Assembly (NCBI RefSeq): GCF_015207375.1
Contig: NZ_JADEWY010000023.1
Span: 1 to 60,604 of the forward strand
Direction: 5' to 3'
Origin: Coleofasciculus sp. LEGE 07092
GTDB lineage: Bacteria > Cyanobacteriota > Cyanobacteriia > Cyanobacteriales > Coleofasciculaceae
DNA length: 60,604 bases
Below the pieces are notes generated by a model. That model did not search any database. It saw only the letters and a list, made by a program, of their open reading frames with translations, and was not told the DNA's origin. The position numbers were made by a program, and so were the translations under genes. Below, piece by piece: positions 38,760-47,815 of the stretch; position 1 is the first letter of the stretch, and every line of letters starts with the position of its first letter.

Positions 38760-40907
38760 CTAAACTATCCCAACAGCTTCCTTTGCCGATTCCTTCGCCA
38801 TTTCCATTAAAATCGTCTGGGCGCATTGCTCTTTGCCGTCCCCTGAATGGCGTTGGGTATAGTTGCCATTGGGCTGTAATTCCCAAGCGTGACGACTATC
38901 TCCTAGCATGACTGCTAGAATTTCTTGCAAGTCTTTGATCATCTTGGGGTCTTCTATCGGTACCACTGCCTCGACACGCCGATCTAGGTTGCGGCGCATC
39001 CAGTCGGCACTCCCAATATAAACTTCTTCTTGTCCTTGGTTGTGGAAGTAAAAAATCCGTGAATGTTCTAAAAAGCGACCCACAATACTAATCACCCGAA
39101 TCGTTTCACTCACACCCTCGACACCGGGACGCAAACAGCAGATGCCACGCACAATTAAGTCAATTTGAACACCTGCCTGAGATGCCTCGTAAAGGGTGGT
39201 GATAATCTGATGGTCTACCAAAGAATTCATTTTGGCAACAATGCGACCAGTGCCATCTTTACGACAATGGTCTATCTCACGCCGAATCATAGCCGTCATG
39301 CGATCGCGCAAATTCACCGGTGCTACCAACATTTTGCGATAAGACCGCTGCCGCGAGTAACCTGTCAAATAGTTAAACAAATCTGTCAAATCAGCACCCA
39401 ACTCTTCGCGACAGCTTAAAAGTCCCAAATCTGTATAAAGTTTAGCTGTTTTGGGATTGTAATTCCCTGTACCAATGTGGGCGTAACGGCGAATTCGCTT
39501 TTCCTCCCGACGCACCACTAATACAATTTTTGTGTGAGTCTTTAACCCCACCAAACCGTAGACAACATGGACTCCCGCCTGTTCTAACTTACGTGCCCAG
39601 AGAATATTATTTTCTTCATCAAAACGAGCTTTTAATTCCACCAAAACTGCCACCTGCTTGCCATTTTCTGCCGCTTTGATTAAGGCACTGATAATCGGCG
39701 AGTCCCCAGACGTGCGGTACAATGTCATCTTAATTGCCAACACGTTCGGGTCATCTACGGCTTGGGTAATAAAGCACTGTACCGTTCCCCCAAAGGAGTG
39801 ATAGGGATGATGGACTAGCACATCCGACTTGCGAATCACGCTGAAAAAATCTTCCCCATCCTCCTCTACCGTTGCTCCTTGCAACGACGATGGCACCACA
39901 GGTGTCCAAGGCCGGTCTTTGAGTTCCGGCAGTGGCAACCCTAGAAACGACATTAAATCTTTGAGTCCCAATAGACCATCAATTTCGTAAACATCGCTCT
40001 CGGTGAGTGACATCTCGCGCATCAGCGTTTCCCGCAAGGCTTCTGGTGCAGTAGCGTGAATTTCCATGCGTACTGTTGAACCGCCCAATCGCCTTCTGCG
40101 CAGTCCTTGCTCGATGGCTAACAGTAAGTCATCGGCTTCATCCTCCTCCACTGCCAAATCTGCATTTCGGGTAATCCGAAAGGGATGATATTCTTGAATA
40201 TTCATCCCCGGAAACAGAAACTCTAAATTATGGGCAATCACCTGCTCTAGGGGAACCCCCGTCCAGAACCCTGATTTTCCCTTCTGTCGAGATCGCAACG
40301 TTTCCGGCAAAGCGACAAACCGAGGCAGAACTTTGGGAACTTTCACTCGTGCAAAAAATTCCTCTCCTTTTTCCGGGTCTTTGACCACGACTGCTAGATT
40401 TAAACTGAGATTGGAAATGTAAGGAAATGGGTGCCCCGGATCAACGGCTAGGGGGGTCAAAACTGGAAAAATGTGTTCTTCAAAGTAGTTTTGCAGGTGA
40501 GTCCGCTGTTCTGGATTTAAATCTACATAGTCTAGAAGGTAAATACCCTGTTCTGCCAACAGAGGTCGTAGGGCTTGTTCAAAATTTTGGTGCTGTTCCT
40601 TTACCATTGGCAGCAACCGCTGGTTGATAGCGTTGAGTTGGTCGCTTGGTGTCCGTCCATCCGGCGTCAGCACACTCACCCCCGCTTCCACCTGCTGTTT
40701 CAAACCCGCCACTCGCACCATGAAGAATTCATCAAGGTTTGAGCTAAAGATACTCGTGAACTTTAGCCGTTCCAACAGGGGAGTCCGGGAGTCGGTGGCT
40801 TCATGCAATACTCGGCAGTTAAACTCTAACCAACTGAGTTCCCGATTGAAATAGTATTGTGAATCCCTTAGGTTAACATCCGCTGTCGTTTTCTTAGATT
40901 TAGCCAT
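38760..40907 (-). CDS. ppk1: Polyphosphate kinase 1
   Basis: 715 residues, the usual length for Ppk1, which polymerises the terminal phosphate of ATP into polyphosphate. The N-terminal domain has YFNRELSWLEFNCRVL. The phospholipase-D-like core holds the phospho-acceptor His458 in GLKTHTKI, then YAHIGTGNYNPKTAKLYTDLGL (given in two overlapping parts: YAHIGTGNYNPK and TAKLYTDLGL), and CCLRPG with the second active-site region. No clear ribosome-binding site precedes the ATG. The gene is convergent with the polysaccharide cluster and stands alone on its strand. Confidence 0.97.
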   Translation of the reverse strand: MAKSKKTTADVNLRDSQYYFNRELSWLEFNCRVLHEATDSRTPLLERLKFTSIFSSNLDEFFMVRVAGLKQQVEAGVSVLTPDGRTPSDQLNAINQRLLPMVKEQHQNFEQALRPLLAEQGIYLLDYVDLNPEQRTHLQNYFEEHIFPVLTPLAVDPGHPFPYISNLSLNLAVVVKDPEKGEEFFARVKVPKVLPRFVALPETLRSRQKGKSGFWTGVPLEQVIAHNLEFLFPGMNIQEYHPFRITRNADLAVEEDEADDLLLAIEQGLRRRRLGGSTVRMEIHATAPEALRETLMREMSLTESDVYEIDGLLGLKDLMSFLGLPLPELKDRPWTPVVPSSLQGATVEEDGEDFFSVIRKSDVLVHHPYHSFGGTVQCFITQAVDDPNVLAIKMTLYRTSGDSPIISALIKAAENGKQVAVLVELKARFDEENNILWARKLEQAGVHVVYGLVGLKTHTKIVLVVRREEKRIRRYAHIGTGNYNPKTAKLYTDLGLLSCREELGADLTDLFNYLTGYSRQRSYRKMLVAPVNLRDRMTAMIRREIDHCRKDGTGRIVAKMNSLVDHQIITTLYEASQAGVQIDLIVRGICCLRPGVEGVSETIRVISIVGRFLEHSRIFYFHNQGQEEVYIGSADWMRRNLDRRVEAVVPIEDPKMIKDLQEILAVMLGDSRHAWELQPNGNYTQRHSGDGKEQCAQTILMEMAKESAKEAVGIV

Positions 40908-41000
40908 GGTAATTTCAGGAACTAAGCGCGATTGGTTTTTTCGGGCAGGGAGAATGTCCGTTCAGATCCTATAACAGTATCCCAAAAATCGCAGCTATAC

Positions 41001-41025
41001 CAACAAAACCCGCTGATGCGGGTTT
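41001..41025 (-). terminator. Hairpin terminator after the DUF4870 gene
   Basis: AAACCCGC (41006-41013) and GCGGGTTT (41018-41025) form an eight-base stem with a four-base loop. Read on the minus strand it is followed by TTTTGTT, so it fits a short intrinsic terminator downstream of 41073. Confidence 0.6.
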
Positions 41026-41072
41026 AAAAATTTATCATTCGTTTTATTTTTGCCGCTTTTAAGGAAGCGAAC

Positions 41073-41411
41073 CTACAGAATGCGGAAAATAAACGGATAA
41101 CGGTAAGATTGATCAGGATTACTCAAAACTTGCAGAATCGCCAGAATTGGCATAATCCAACTCACAAGAAACAACAGACCTAGTAGGGGCCAGCCAATGA
41201 GAACAACTGTTAGAATTCCGAAGATGAGTCCGTAGAGCCAAATGTTCAAGTGAAAATTGAGTGATTCCTGCGCATTCTCTTTGACGATCGGATCGTCGGA
41301 TATTAACAAGATTGCAATCGGAATACCAATTGAAATTCCTGTAGCGCTAATAAAAACTGACCCATGACATAGGGCTGAAAAAAGCTTGCGTTTGTCGCTG
41401 TCATACTCCAT
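41073..41411 (-). CDS. DUF4870 family small membrane protein
   Basis: 112 residues, starting MEYDSDKRKLFSALCHGSVF. Three or four hydrophobic helices and the family segment DPIVKENAQESLNFHLNIW place it in DUF4870, whose function is unknown. I chose ATG at 41411 because GGAAGGAGG lies at ideal distance before it. An upstream in-frame start at 41444 would put that site inside the gene. Confidence 0.85.
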   Translation of the reverse strand: MEYDSDKRKLFSALCHGSVFISATGISIGIPIAILLISDDPIVKENAQESLNFHLNIWLYGLIFGILTVVLIGWPLLGLLFLVSWIMPILAILQVLSNPDQSYRYPFIFRIL

Positions 41412-42034
41412 GAACCAGACCTCCTTCCCATTCACACAAAACACTTAGGGTTCATCTTGACTCTAGCAAGCCATGGGGTAAAGACGAGTCGTAAATTCCG
41501 CCCAGAGTAAGGGAGGATATCGCATTAAGGGGTGACAAGAACGCTACAAAGGATACTGGGTGAGGGTGCTAGACTTTTGTCAGTCAATCAGGGTTGGCGG
41601 AATGTAGGTAAGAAGGATATTGCATCGGGTGGGCATTGCCCACCCAATCTTCCCTAAACAGCCACGAAATCTAACTCAGTAAGGGTAGAGGTATTAATCC
41701 CGTCGAGGAGCGTATCGTTCCCTTCACCGCCATCAGGACTTACGCACTGAAACGAAAAACTGTCATTCTGAGTCCAGGGAAGAATTTATCCAGAAGCTGA
41801 AACATCCATTCTACCGTTCTCCACTGGGCTGAGTGTGTAAGTCCTCAATACTTAATCACTCCCAACCCCAAGGAATGATAACCGCACCGCCGTTTACCTA
41901 GCACTCCTTCTCTATGAGTCTCTATGAGTGCTAAATTTGCTAATCTGATTATCAGATACATTAGTTCCCTCTAAATTTTACTCACCTTTCAAACAAAAAT
42001 TCGCTTCACCCTTACCCTTAAATCGAAAATCTTA
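41412..42034. other. 623-bp spacer with repeats
   Basis: No gene is supported. It carries the ribosome-binding site of the DUF4870 gene, a copy of the CTTTTGTCAGTCAATC repeat (41573-41588), a perfect hairpin GGGTGGGC/GCCCACCC (41627-41645), and the MITE-like element at 41735-41845. The last 150 bases should hold the promoter of the permease gene, which I cannot pin down. Confidence 0.6.
41735..41845. mobile_element. MITE-like element, 111 bp, terminal inverted repeats
   Basis: AGGACTTACGCACT (41735-41748) and AGTGTGTAAGTCCT (41832-41845) are inverted repeats matching at 13 of 14 positions. The left 33 bases recur, inverted, at about 56350-56388. There is no coding capacity, so it would need a transposase supplied elsewhere. 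Confidence 0.6.
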
Positions 42035-43045
42035 ATGGGTCGCTATATTGCCAAACGCCTGCTCAATTTGATACCCGTTTTGTTAGGAATTACTCTTTTA
42101 GTTTTCACCTTCCTGCACTTAATTCCAGGTGATCCAGCTATAGTCATGTTAGGAGAGCGCGCCACTCCCGAACAACTTGAAGCGTTAAGAGAGCAACTGG
42201 GTTTAAATGAACCCCTGCCGCTGCAATACCTTACCTTTTTGACAAATTTGCTACGCCTAGACTTTGGCACCAGCATTATCAGTGGTATTCCTATTATTGA
42301 AGAAATTAAAACCCGCTGGCCCGCTACATTTGAATTGTCTTTAGCCGCAATGATAGTAGCCGTTATTTTAGGAATTCCAGCCGGAGTTTTGGCAGCCGTT
42401 CGCAAAAATACTTGGACGGATAACCTATCAATGACTGCCTCGTTGATAGGTGTTTCGATGCCAGTATACTGGTTAGGATTGCTGCTAATTTATCTATTTG
42501 CTGTTAACTTAAATTGGTTGCCTCCGAGTGGACGAATCAGTATTGAGGCAGGATTGAACTTCCAACCTATTACGGGTTTTTACGTGCTAGATACTTTACT
42601 CAAGCTTAATTTTAAAACCCTGCTAGACGTACTCCCTCATCTGATTTTGCCAGCTTTAACCTTAGGTACAATTCCCCTGGCAATTCTGGCTCGAATTACC
42701 CGCTCTGCCATGCTGGAAGTGCTATCCCAAGACTATATTCGCACCGCCAGAGCCAAAGGAATTCCGGAGCGTTGGGTGATAGTCAAACACGCGCTAAAAA
42801 ATGCATTATTACCTGTAGTGACAATTATTGGTTTGCAATTCGGGACGCTTTTAGGTGGCGCAATTCTCACGGAAACTATCTTCTCGTGGCCCGGAATTGG
42901 TTTGTGGATTTATGAAGGGATTTTGGCAAGGGATTATCCGGTGGTGCAAGGTGGCGTCGTTTTCGTGTCCGCTGCCTTTGTGTTAATTAATCTCTTGGTC
43001 GATATTTCTTACGCTTTTATTGATCCTAGAATTCAATATAGGTAA
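42035..43045 (+). CDS. Peptide/nickel-type ABC transporter permease (DppB family)
   Basis: 336-residue inner-membrane permease. It starts MGRYIAKRLLNLIPVLLGIT and has HLIPGDPA near 30 and TPEQLEALREQLGL, both typical of DppB/OppB. The coupling loop that meets the ATPase is DYIRTARAKGIPE near 240. Six hydrophobic helices are visible. It is a lone gene flanked by repeats. The fused ATPase at 10007 is a possible partner, but DppC and the binding protein are not in the window. Confidence 0.92.
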   Translation: MGRYIAKRLLNLIPVLLGITLLVFTFLHLIPGDPAIVMLGERATPEQLEALREQLGLNEPLPLQYLTFLTNLLRLDFGTSIISGIPIIEEIKTRWPATFELSLAAMIVAVILGIPAGVLAAVRKNTWTDNLSMTASLIGVSMPVYWLGLLLIYLFAVNLNWLPPSGRISIEAGLNFQPITGFYVLDTLLKLNFKTLLDVLPHLILPALTLGTIPLAILARITRSAMLEVLSQDYIRTARAKGIPERWVIVKHALKNALLPVVTIIGLQFGTLLGGAILTETIFSWPGIGLWIYEGILARDYPVVQGGVVFVSAAFVLINLLVDISYAFIDPRIQYR

Positions 43046-43151
43046 AAACTACTGTATCCTATCGGCTCAAATACTCTTAATAAGAATAGCTGCAACTCCT
43101 TGGGTTAGGGCATTGCAATTATGGGCAATCATTAGGACATGATATTAGAAG

Positions 43152-43248
43152 GAATGGCACTGACATAATATCGGTTCATTGTCGGCACAAAGCAAGCGAG
43201 CCTTAAGCGCTAAAGCACCTACTACAAACCAATAAGTCAGTGCCATTC
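43152..43248. mobile_element. MITE-like element, 97 bp, perfect 13-bp inverted ends
   Basis: GAATGGCACTGAC (43152-43164) and GTCAGTGCCATTC (43236-43248) are perfect inverted repeats. The match continues imperfectly inward (ATAAT against AATAA). The 71 bases between do not code. Such ends resemble insertion-sequence termini, so it may be a MITE or a shrunken IS. It is unrelated to the element at 41735. Confidence 0.65.
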
Positions 43249-43289
43249 AGATTAGGGGAGAGGGCAAGACAATGAAAAACGGAAATTTA

Positions 43290-43481
43290 TCAACGCCGTT
43301 TGCGATATTTACGTTGTTGACGATGCCGAGATATTTCCTTACGTTTGTGCTTTTCTAATGGAGTTTCAAAAAAGCGATTTTTCTTCATATCAGAGAAAAT
43401 CCCAGCACTAGATACCTTGCGCTTGAATCGTCGCAGCCCCGATTCAATTCCTTCGTTTTCTCCAATAATAACTTGAGCCAT
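43290..43481 (-). CDS. rpsU: 30S ribosomal protein S21
   Basis: 63 residues beginning [20 protein letters not shown] and ending in a very basic [12 protein letters not shown] tail, as in cyanobacterial S21. It binds the small ribosomal subunit near the anti-Shine-Dalgarno region. AAAGGAG stands before the ATG. It lies 103 bases downstream of the RRM gene on the same strand, a pairing known in cyanobacteria. Confidence 0.97.
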   Translation of the reverse strand: MAQVIIGENEGIESGLRRFKRKVSSAGIFSDMKKNRFFETPLEKHKRKEISRHRQQRKYRKRR

Positions 43482-43506
43482 ATTTATCTCCTTTCATGCT
43501 TAATAC

Positions 43507-43533
43507 AAAAAAGGACAGACTCCTTGCCTGCCC
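43507..43533 (-). terminator. Attenuator/terminator between the RRM gene and rpsU
   Basis: On the minus strand GGCAG pairs with CTGTC (one G-U), extended by an outer G-C, then a run of six T. It could let part of the transcripts stop after the RRM gene and part read into rpsU, as described for related cyanobacterial rbp-rpsU operons. Confidence 0.5.
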
Positions 43534-43584
43534 CCCAATTTCAAAAGCTACAACAAGCCACTTGTGTGACAAGTCTTAGCTTTC

Positions 43585-43872
43585 TCAAAAAGATCTGCGG
43601 CTATAGCCACCGCCATTACCGTTTCTTTCTTCACGCGGTCGAGCCTTATTAACTTTCATTGAGCGTCCCATCCATTCAGCACCATCAAGGGTTGAAATGG
43701 CGGTAGCTTCGTTAGTCTCAGACTCCATTTCGACAAAAGCAAACCCGCGTGGGCGTCCGGTTTCACGGTCTGTGGGTACGCTGACACGACTTACGCTGCC
43801 GTATTCAGCGAAAACTTCCGTTAGATCCTCTTGAGTGACCTCGTAGGACAAATTACCAACATAAATAGACAT
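43585..43872 (-). CDS. Cyanobacterial RRM RNA-binding protein (Rbp family)
   Basis: 95 residues with one RNA recognition motif: RNP2 IYVGNL at 3-8 and RNP1 RGFAFVEM near 43-50, followed by a short Gly-rich tail (NGNGGGYSRRSF). These proteins are usually cold-inducible and bind RNA. AAGGAGG lies at good distance before the ATG. A promoter about 100 bases upstream gives a long leader, typical of cold-regulated genes. Confidence 0.95.
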   Translation of the reverse strand: MSIYVGNLSYEVTQEDLTEVFAEYGSVSRVSVPTDRETGRPRGFAFVEMESETNEATAISTLDGAEWMGRSMKVNKARPREERNGNGGGYSRRSF

Positions 43873-43974
43873 CAGACACCTCCTTAGTCCTAAATCTGTA
43901 GTGAGTTAATCGGAGGCGTGCCTGGAAAAAGAATTGAATCAAGCGTACTCTACCGAAAATCAACAATTTTCACA

Positions 43975-44004
43975 ATCATAACACTTAAATAGAGTTTACG
44001 GCAA
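43975..44004 (-). promoter_or_regulatory. Candidate promoter of the RRM-rpsU unit
   Basis: Minus-strand TTGCCG (43999-44004) and TATGAT (43975-43980) are 18 bases apart. A start near 43968 leaves an untranslated leader of about 95 bases. The rest of the 43873-44251 spacer holds only the repeat at 44160 and one HIP1 site. Confidence 0.45.
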
Positions 44005-44159
44005 AACTTTTAATTGTCAGAAGCGCTGAGGGGAGTTAGGGAATGGCGATCGCAAGACCTAGACTAGAATTATCAGCCTCTAATCGCCATGACTACAACA
44101 ACTGAGTCCTTCACGTTTGAGAAATACCCAAACCTCAACCTGTTGCCCTTACCCCCCAG

Positions 44160-44187
44160 CCCCCTCTCCCAAATCTGAGAGAGGGGG
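44160..44187. repeat. CCCCCTCTC/GAGAGGGGG palindrome
   Basis: CCCCCTCTC (44160-44168) and GAGAGGGGG (44179-44187) form a nine-base perfect stem. It lies downstream of the flv1-like gene and is of a type widely dispersed in cyanobacterial genomes. It could terminate that transcript. Confidence 0.55.
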
Positions 44188-44251
44188 AGTCAGAAGGGAA
44201 TTAAAGCTCAGTTCCCAGTACTTTGACACAGGGAAGAAGACTCAAAAGCAC

Positions 44252-45970
44252 TTAATAATGAGTTCCCGACTTACGGTGATGCACCGCCGTCACACCATCG
44301 GATAGGACTTTACCATTCGTGACCACCCCATAAACTAACCAATGATCGCCGCATTCCATGCGATTTTCCACGGCGCATTCCACATACGCCAAGGAATCCG
44401 TCAGAATTGGGCAACCATTCTCTGCCTCTTGGGTCGCCACCTCAGCAAATCGGTCTTCACCGGGCGCAAAAGGTTTGAGAAAATGCTTCATCAAACTCAG
44501 ATGTTTTCCTTCTTCTAAGATATTCAAAACAAATTGATCGCCTGGGTACATCAGCGATTCTAGCGCCCGGTCTTTGGCAACCGCTACAGTCAAACCCGGA
44601 GGGTTAAACGTCGCTTGCGATATCCAGTCTGCCAGCATCGCCCCCGTGAGTTCTCCCTGTTTGGCAGTGACAATACACAGCGAACCAATCAACCGCCCTA
44701 CTGCTTGTTCCGTCCGGGCAACTTGAGAATCACTCACTGATTGCCGGGAGGTTCGGGATTTTTTGGCTTTTTTCAAGGCTTGGGCAAAATCAGTCCCCGC
44801 TTCTTCGCAATATTTGAGGGTAACTTCCGTCGGCTTGAACTTCACCCGAATCGTATCAAAACCAAACTTATACCCCGCATCCCGGAATTTACTTTCAATC
44901 AAGTCAATGGCTTCCCCACTCCAGCCGAAGGAACCAAACACCCCTGCCAGTTTCGTTTTCGTGGCTGTAGATAATACAATACCGAGGGCGGTTTGGATTT
45001 GGGTCGGTGCATGACCCCCTAGGGTTGGAGAACCCATAACAAACCCTTCGGCTTTCTCCACTGCTGTCCGAATTTCTTCTGAGTCAGCCGCTTCGCAGTT
45101 AATTGATTCTACTCCAACTCCGGCTTTGGTAATCCCCCGTGCGATCGCTTGGGCAATCGTGCCAGTATTCCCATAGGCTGAAGCATAAAGCAGTGCCACC
45201 GTTGTATCCTGAGATTTTTGCTCCTCGCACCACTGCCGATAAGACTGGGTTAAGGGTATCAAGCTGTAGCGTACCAACTGCCCATGACCCGTCCCATAAA
45301 TCCTTGCCGGAAATTCTGCTAGTTTATCTAACGCCTTTTCTACTTGCCGCGCATGGGGTGCCATAACGCAATCGAAGTAATAGCGGCGATGTTCGCTAAT
45401 AATCGTCCACCCTTCATCTAAGACTTGGTCGCCACAAATATGAGCACTAAATAATTTATCGGTAAACAGAATTTCAGTTTTTTGGTCGTAGGTGCAAAGG
45501 GCATCGGGCCACCGGGGATTGGGCGTGGGGATAAATTGCAGGTGATGACCCCTACCTAAATCTAAGGTTTCGTCACCCCGCACTACCTTAATTTTTAAAT
45601 CCGGTGTTTCTAAGATACCCCGTAGAGCGATCGCTCCTGGATTGGAACATACAAATTGAATTTGCGGTGCCAGTTCTAGTAAGGCTTTTAAAGTAACGCC
45701 CCGGTTGGGGTTGACGTGACCGAGAATAACGTAATCAATGGTTTTGGGGTTGATGCGGAGTTGTAATTGGGTGAGAAAGATTTCTGTAAAGGATTCTCCG
45801 GGGGGGTCAAAGAGGGCTATTTTATCGCTTTGAATTAAATAAGAGTTGGCTGTGGTGCCGCGTTGTAGGGCGTATTCGATTTCAAATTTGAGTCTGTCCC
45901 AAGTGCGAGAACGGAGAACGGTGGTGTCTGGAGCAATTGGGAGGGCTTGGAGGTCGCGGGGTTTGTTCAT
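44252..45970 (-). CDS. flv1: Flavodiiron protein, non-canonical diiron site (Flv1-like)
   Basis: 572 residues: metallo-beta-lactamase-like domain (1-250), flavodoxin-like domain (about 262-400) and C-terminal flavin-reductase domain (about 430-572), the three-part cyanobacterial class. Canonical iron ligands HxExDH become H85-V-N87-P-N89-R90, and a later His is Arg (TPNPRWPD). Such substitutions mark Flv1 (or Flv2), which pairs with a canonical partner to reduce oxygen at photosystem I. It lies 126 bases downstream of the Flv3-like gene. Direct adjacency without an intervening gene argues against flv2/flv4. No ribosome-binding site is visible; a repeat fills the leader. Confidence 0.85.
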   Translation of the reverse strand: MNKPRDLQALPIAPDTTVLRSRTWDRLKFEIEYALQRGTTANSYLIQSDKIALFDPPGESFTEIFLTQLQLRINPKTIDYVILGHVNPNRGVTLKALLELAPQIQFVCSNPGAIALRGILETPDLKIKVVRGDETLDLGRGHHLQFIPTPNPRWPDALCTYDQKTEILFTDKLFSAHICGDQVLDEGWTIISEHRRYYFDCVMAPHARQVEKALDKLAEFPARIYGTGHGQLVRYSLIPLTQSYRQWCEEQKSQDTTVALLYASAYGNTGTIAQAIARGITKAGVGVESINCEAADSEEIRTAVEKAEGFVMGSPTLGGHAPTQIQTALGIVLSTATKTKLAGVFGSFGWSGEAIDLIESKFRDAGYKFGFDTIRVKFKPTEVTLKYCEEAGTDFAQALKKAKKSRTSRQSVSDSQVARTEQAVGRLIGSLCIVTAKQGELTGAMLADWISQATFNPPGLTVAVAKDRALESLMYPGDQFVLNILEEGKHLSLMKHFLKPFAPGEDRFAEVATQEAENGCPILTDSLAYVECAVENRMECGDHWLVYGVVTNGKVLSDGVTAVHHRKSGTHY

Positions 45971-45972
45971 GG

Positions 45973-46100
45973 TTTTTTTTAACGCAGAGGTTCGCAGAGG
46001 TAACGCGGAGGTACGCAGAGGGGGTTAGAGGTGGTTGACGACTCGTTTGATGCCGTCTTTGCACCTCTGCGCCAACCTCCCTTGTACCTCTGCGTTTTAA
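45973..46100. repeat. Palindromic repeat filling the flv3-flv1 spacer
   Basis: Units of AACGCAGAGG recur at 45981-45990 and just after it, and the inverse CCTCTGCGTT closes the element at 46087-46096. The whole spacer is this repeat, and the flv3 stop codon (46097-46099) lies at its edge. It could form a stable stem in the mRNA between the two genes. Confidence 0.75.
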
Positions 46101-47815
46101 TAATAATTTCCCACCTTCCGATGGTGAACCGCCGTTAACGCATCCGCCTTAGACACCCGCCCAGCATCAACGATCGCATAAACAACCCAATGGTCACTCA
46201 ATTCCATCCGGCTTTCCACCTTGCATTCTAAGTAAGCCAGGGCATCAGTAAGAATAGGAGAACCATTCGTCGTCGCTTGAGTCTTCACGCCTTCAAAGCG
46301 GTCAGCACCTGGGGGAAAGCGCTTGAGGAAGTGCTTCATTAGTGCCTGATAATTGCCTTCTTCAAGAATATTGAGAACAAAGCGATCGCTTACTTGCATC
46401 AACGATTCAATTGCCCGGTCTTTCGCCACGGCAATCGTCAAGCCTAGGGGTTTGAAACTAGCTTGAGATACCCAGGATGCTAACATCGCACTCTTGAGGT
46501 CGCCTTTCTGGGCAGTGATAATGTACAAACCACCACTGATGCGTCCCAAGGCTTTTTCTAGGTCGTTATCGATAGATTTACGCTGCTGGATCGTGCGATC
46601 GCGAGTTAGCAACTGCCCCATATCCGTTCCTGCTTCTTCGCACAGTTGGTAAATGGCTTCGGTTGGGGTTTCCTTAATCCGAATCGCGTCAAAGCCTTCT
46701 TTAAGTCCCAAATTGCGGAATTGACTCAACAGGGGGTCGATGGGTTCGTCGTCGCCGCCGTAGGACTCGAAGATGCCAATGAGTTGTTTGGATTTAGCAG
46801 CAGCGAGTACGGTACTCATCGCTGCTGTAGCGGTTTTGATGGACGCTGGCGGCATAGCCAGGGCAATTCCGGCGGCGCGACCGACTGTTTCCTGTACCTC
46901 TTGTGGGTCAGCGGATTTTAAGTCCATCATCTCTACACCGACGCCGGTTTTGGTAATGCCTCGGGCAATGGCTTGGGAGATGCGATCGCTATAGCCGTAG
47001 TCGGAGACGTAAAATACTACCACCGATGTCTCGGCTTTTGCCTGGGCTTTACTCCAACGGCGGTAGCGTCCTACCAGTTCTTCAACATTATGGTGCAGTA
47101 AGGGACCGTGACCTGTGGCAATGGTTGTAATATCGCCCAACTTATCCATCCGCTTCAGGGCAGAGAGTACGGAACGGGCATTGGGAGCCATCAGGCAGTC
47201 GTAGTAAAATCGGAAATCTGGTTCAATTGCGGCTAAATCATCATCGTAGGTGCTATCGGAGCAGTAGTGCAGACCGAAAGCATCGCAGGTAAACATGACT
47301 TGTGTTCCGGCGTCGTAGCTGAAGATAGTGTCAGGCCAATGGAGGTTGGGGGCGTTAACAAATTCAAAGACATGACCATTGCCGATATCCAGTTTGTCCC
47401 CATTTTTGACGATTTGCCGCTTAAAAGGCTGATGCACCAAGTCTTCCAAAAACTGGATGGCTACCTTTGACCCGACTACTGTAATCTCGGGTGCCAGTTC
47501 GAGGATATCTTTGACCAAACCGCTATGGTCGGGTTCGGTATGGCTGATAATCAGGTAATCGATTTGGTTGGGTTCGATGAGTTCTAAGAGGGTTTCTAAG
47601 TACAGCCGACGGAACTTCCCATGAGAGGTATCGACTAAAGCCGTTTGCTCACCCCGAATCAGAAATGAGTTGTAGGTTGTGCCATTTTGCAGCCCAAATT
47701 CGATATCGAAGCGATCGCGATCCCAGTCCAGCGATCGAATTGCCGTTGTATCCGGCGCAATATCTTCGACCTGCATAGTTAACCGCTTTTGGGTTCGGTC
47801 GGTGAGCAGTGTCAT
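46097..47815 (-). CDS. flv3: Flavodiiron protein, canonical diiron site (Flv3-like)
   Basis: 572 residues with the same three-domain order as its neighbour. The diiron ligands are intact: H92-T-E94-P-D96-H97, then LHWPD, CDAFG and TGHGPL. The flavodoxin-like part starts SVVVFYVSDYG and the flavin-reductase part ends with AVHHRKVGNYY. AAGGAG precedes the ATG by seven bases. The pair probably forms the Flv1/Flv3 oxygen-photoreduction system that protects photosystem I in fluctuating light. Confidence 0.87.
   Translation of the reverse strand: MTLLTDRTQKRLTMQVEDIAPDTTAIRSLDWDRDRFDIEFGLQNGTTYNSFLIRGEQTALVDTSHGKFRRLYLETLLELIEPNQIDYLIISHTEPDHSGLVKDILELAPEITVVGSKVAIQFLEDLVHQPFKRQIVKNGDKLDIGNGHVFEFVNAPNLHWPDTIFSYDAGTQVMFTCDAFGLHYCSDSTYDDDLAAIEPDFRFYYDCLMAPNARSVLSALKRMDKLGDITTIATGHGPLLHHNVEELVGRYRRWSKAQAKAETSVVVFYVSDYGYSDRISQAIARGITKTGVGVEMMDLKSADPQEVQETVGRAAGIALAMPPASIKTATAAMSTVLAAAKSKQLIGIFESYGGDDEPIDPLLSQFRNLGLKEGFDAIRIKETPTEAIYQLCEEAGTDMGQLLTRDRTIQQRKSIDNDLEKALGRISGGLYIITAQKGDLKSAMLASWVSQASFKPLGLTIAVAKDRAIESLMQVSDRFVLNILEEGNYQALMKHFLKRFPPGADRFEGVKTQATTNGSPILTDALAYLECKVESRMELSDHWVVYAIVDAGRVSKADALTAVHHRKVGNYY

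Noticed and set aside
42035-43248. Composite transposon made of the two MITE-like elements around the permease
   Set aside because: The two elements have unrelated ends, so they cannot act as a matched pair.
45846-46064. Short frames on both strands across the flv spacer
   Set aside because: They read through the AACGCAGAGG repeat and give repetitive peptides only.
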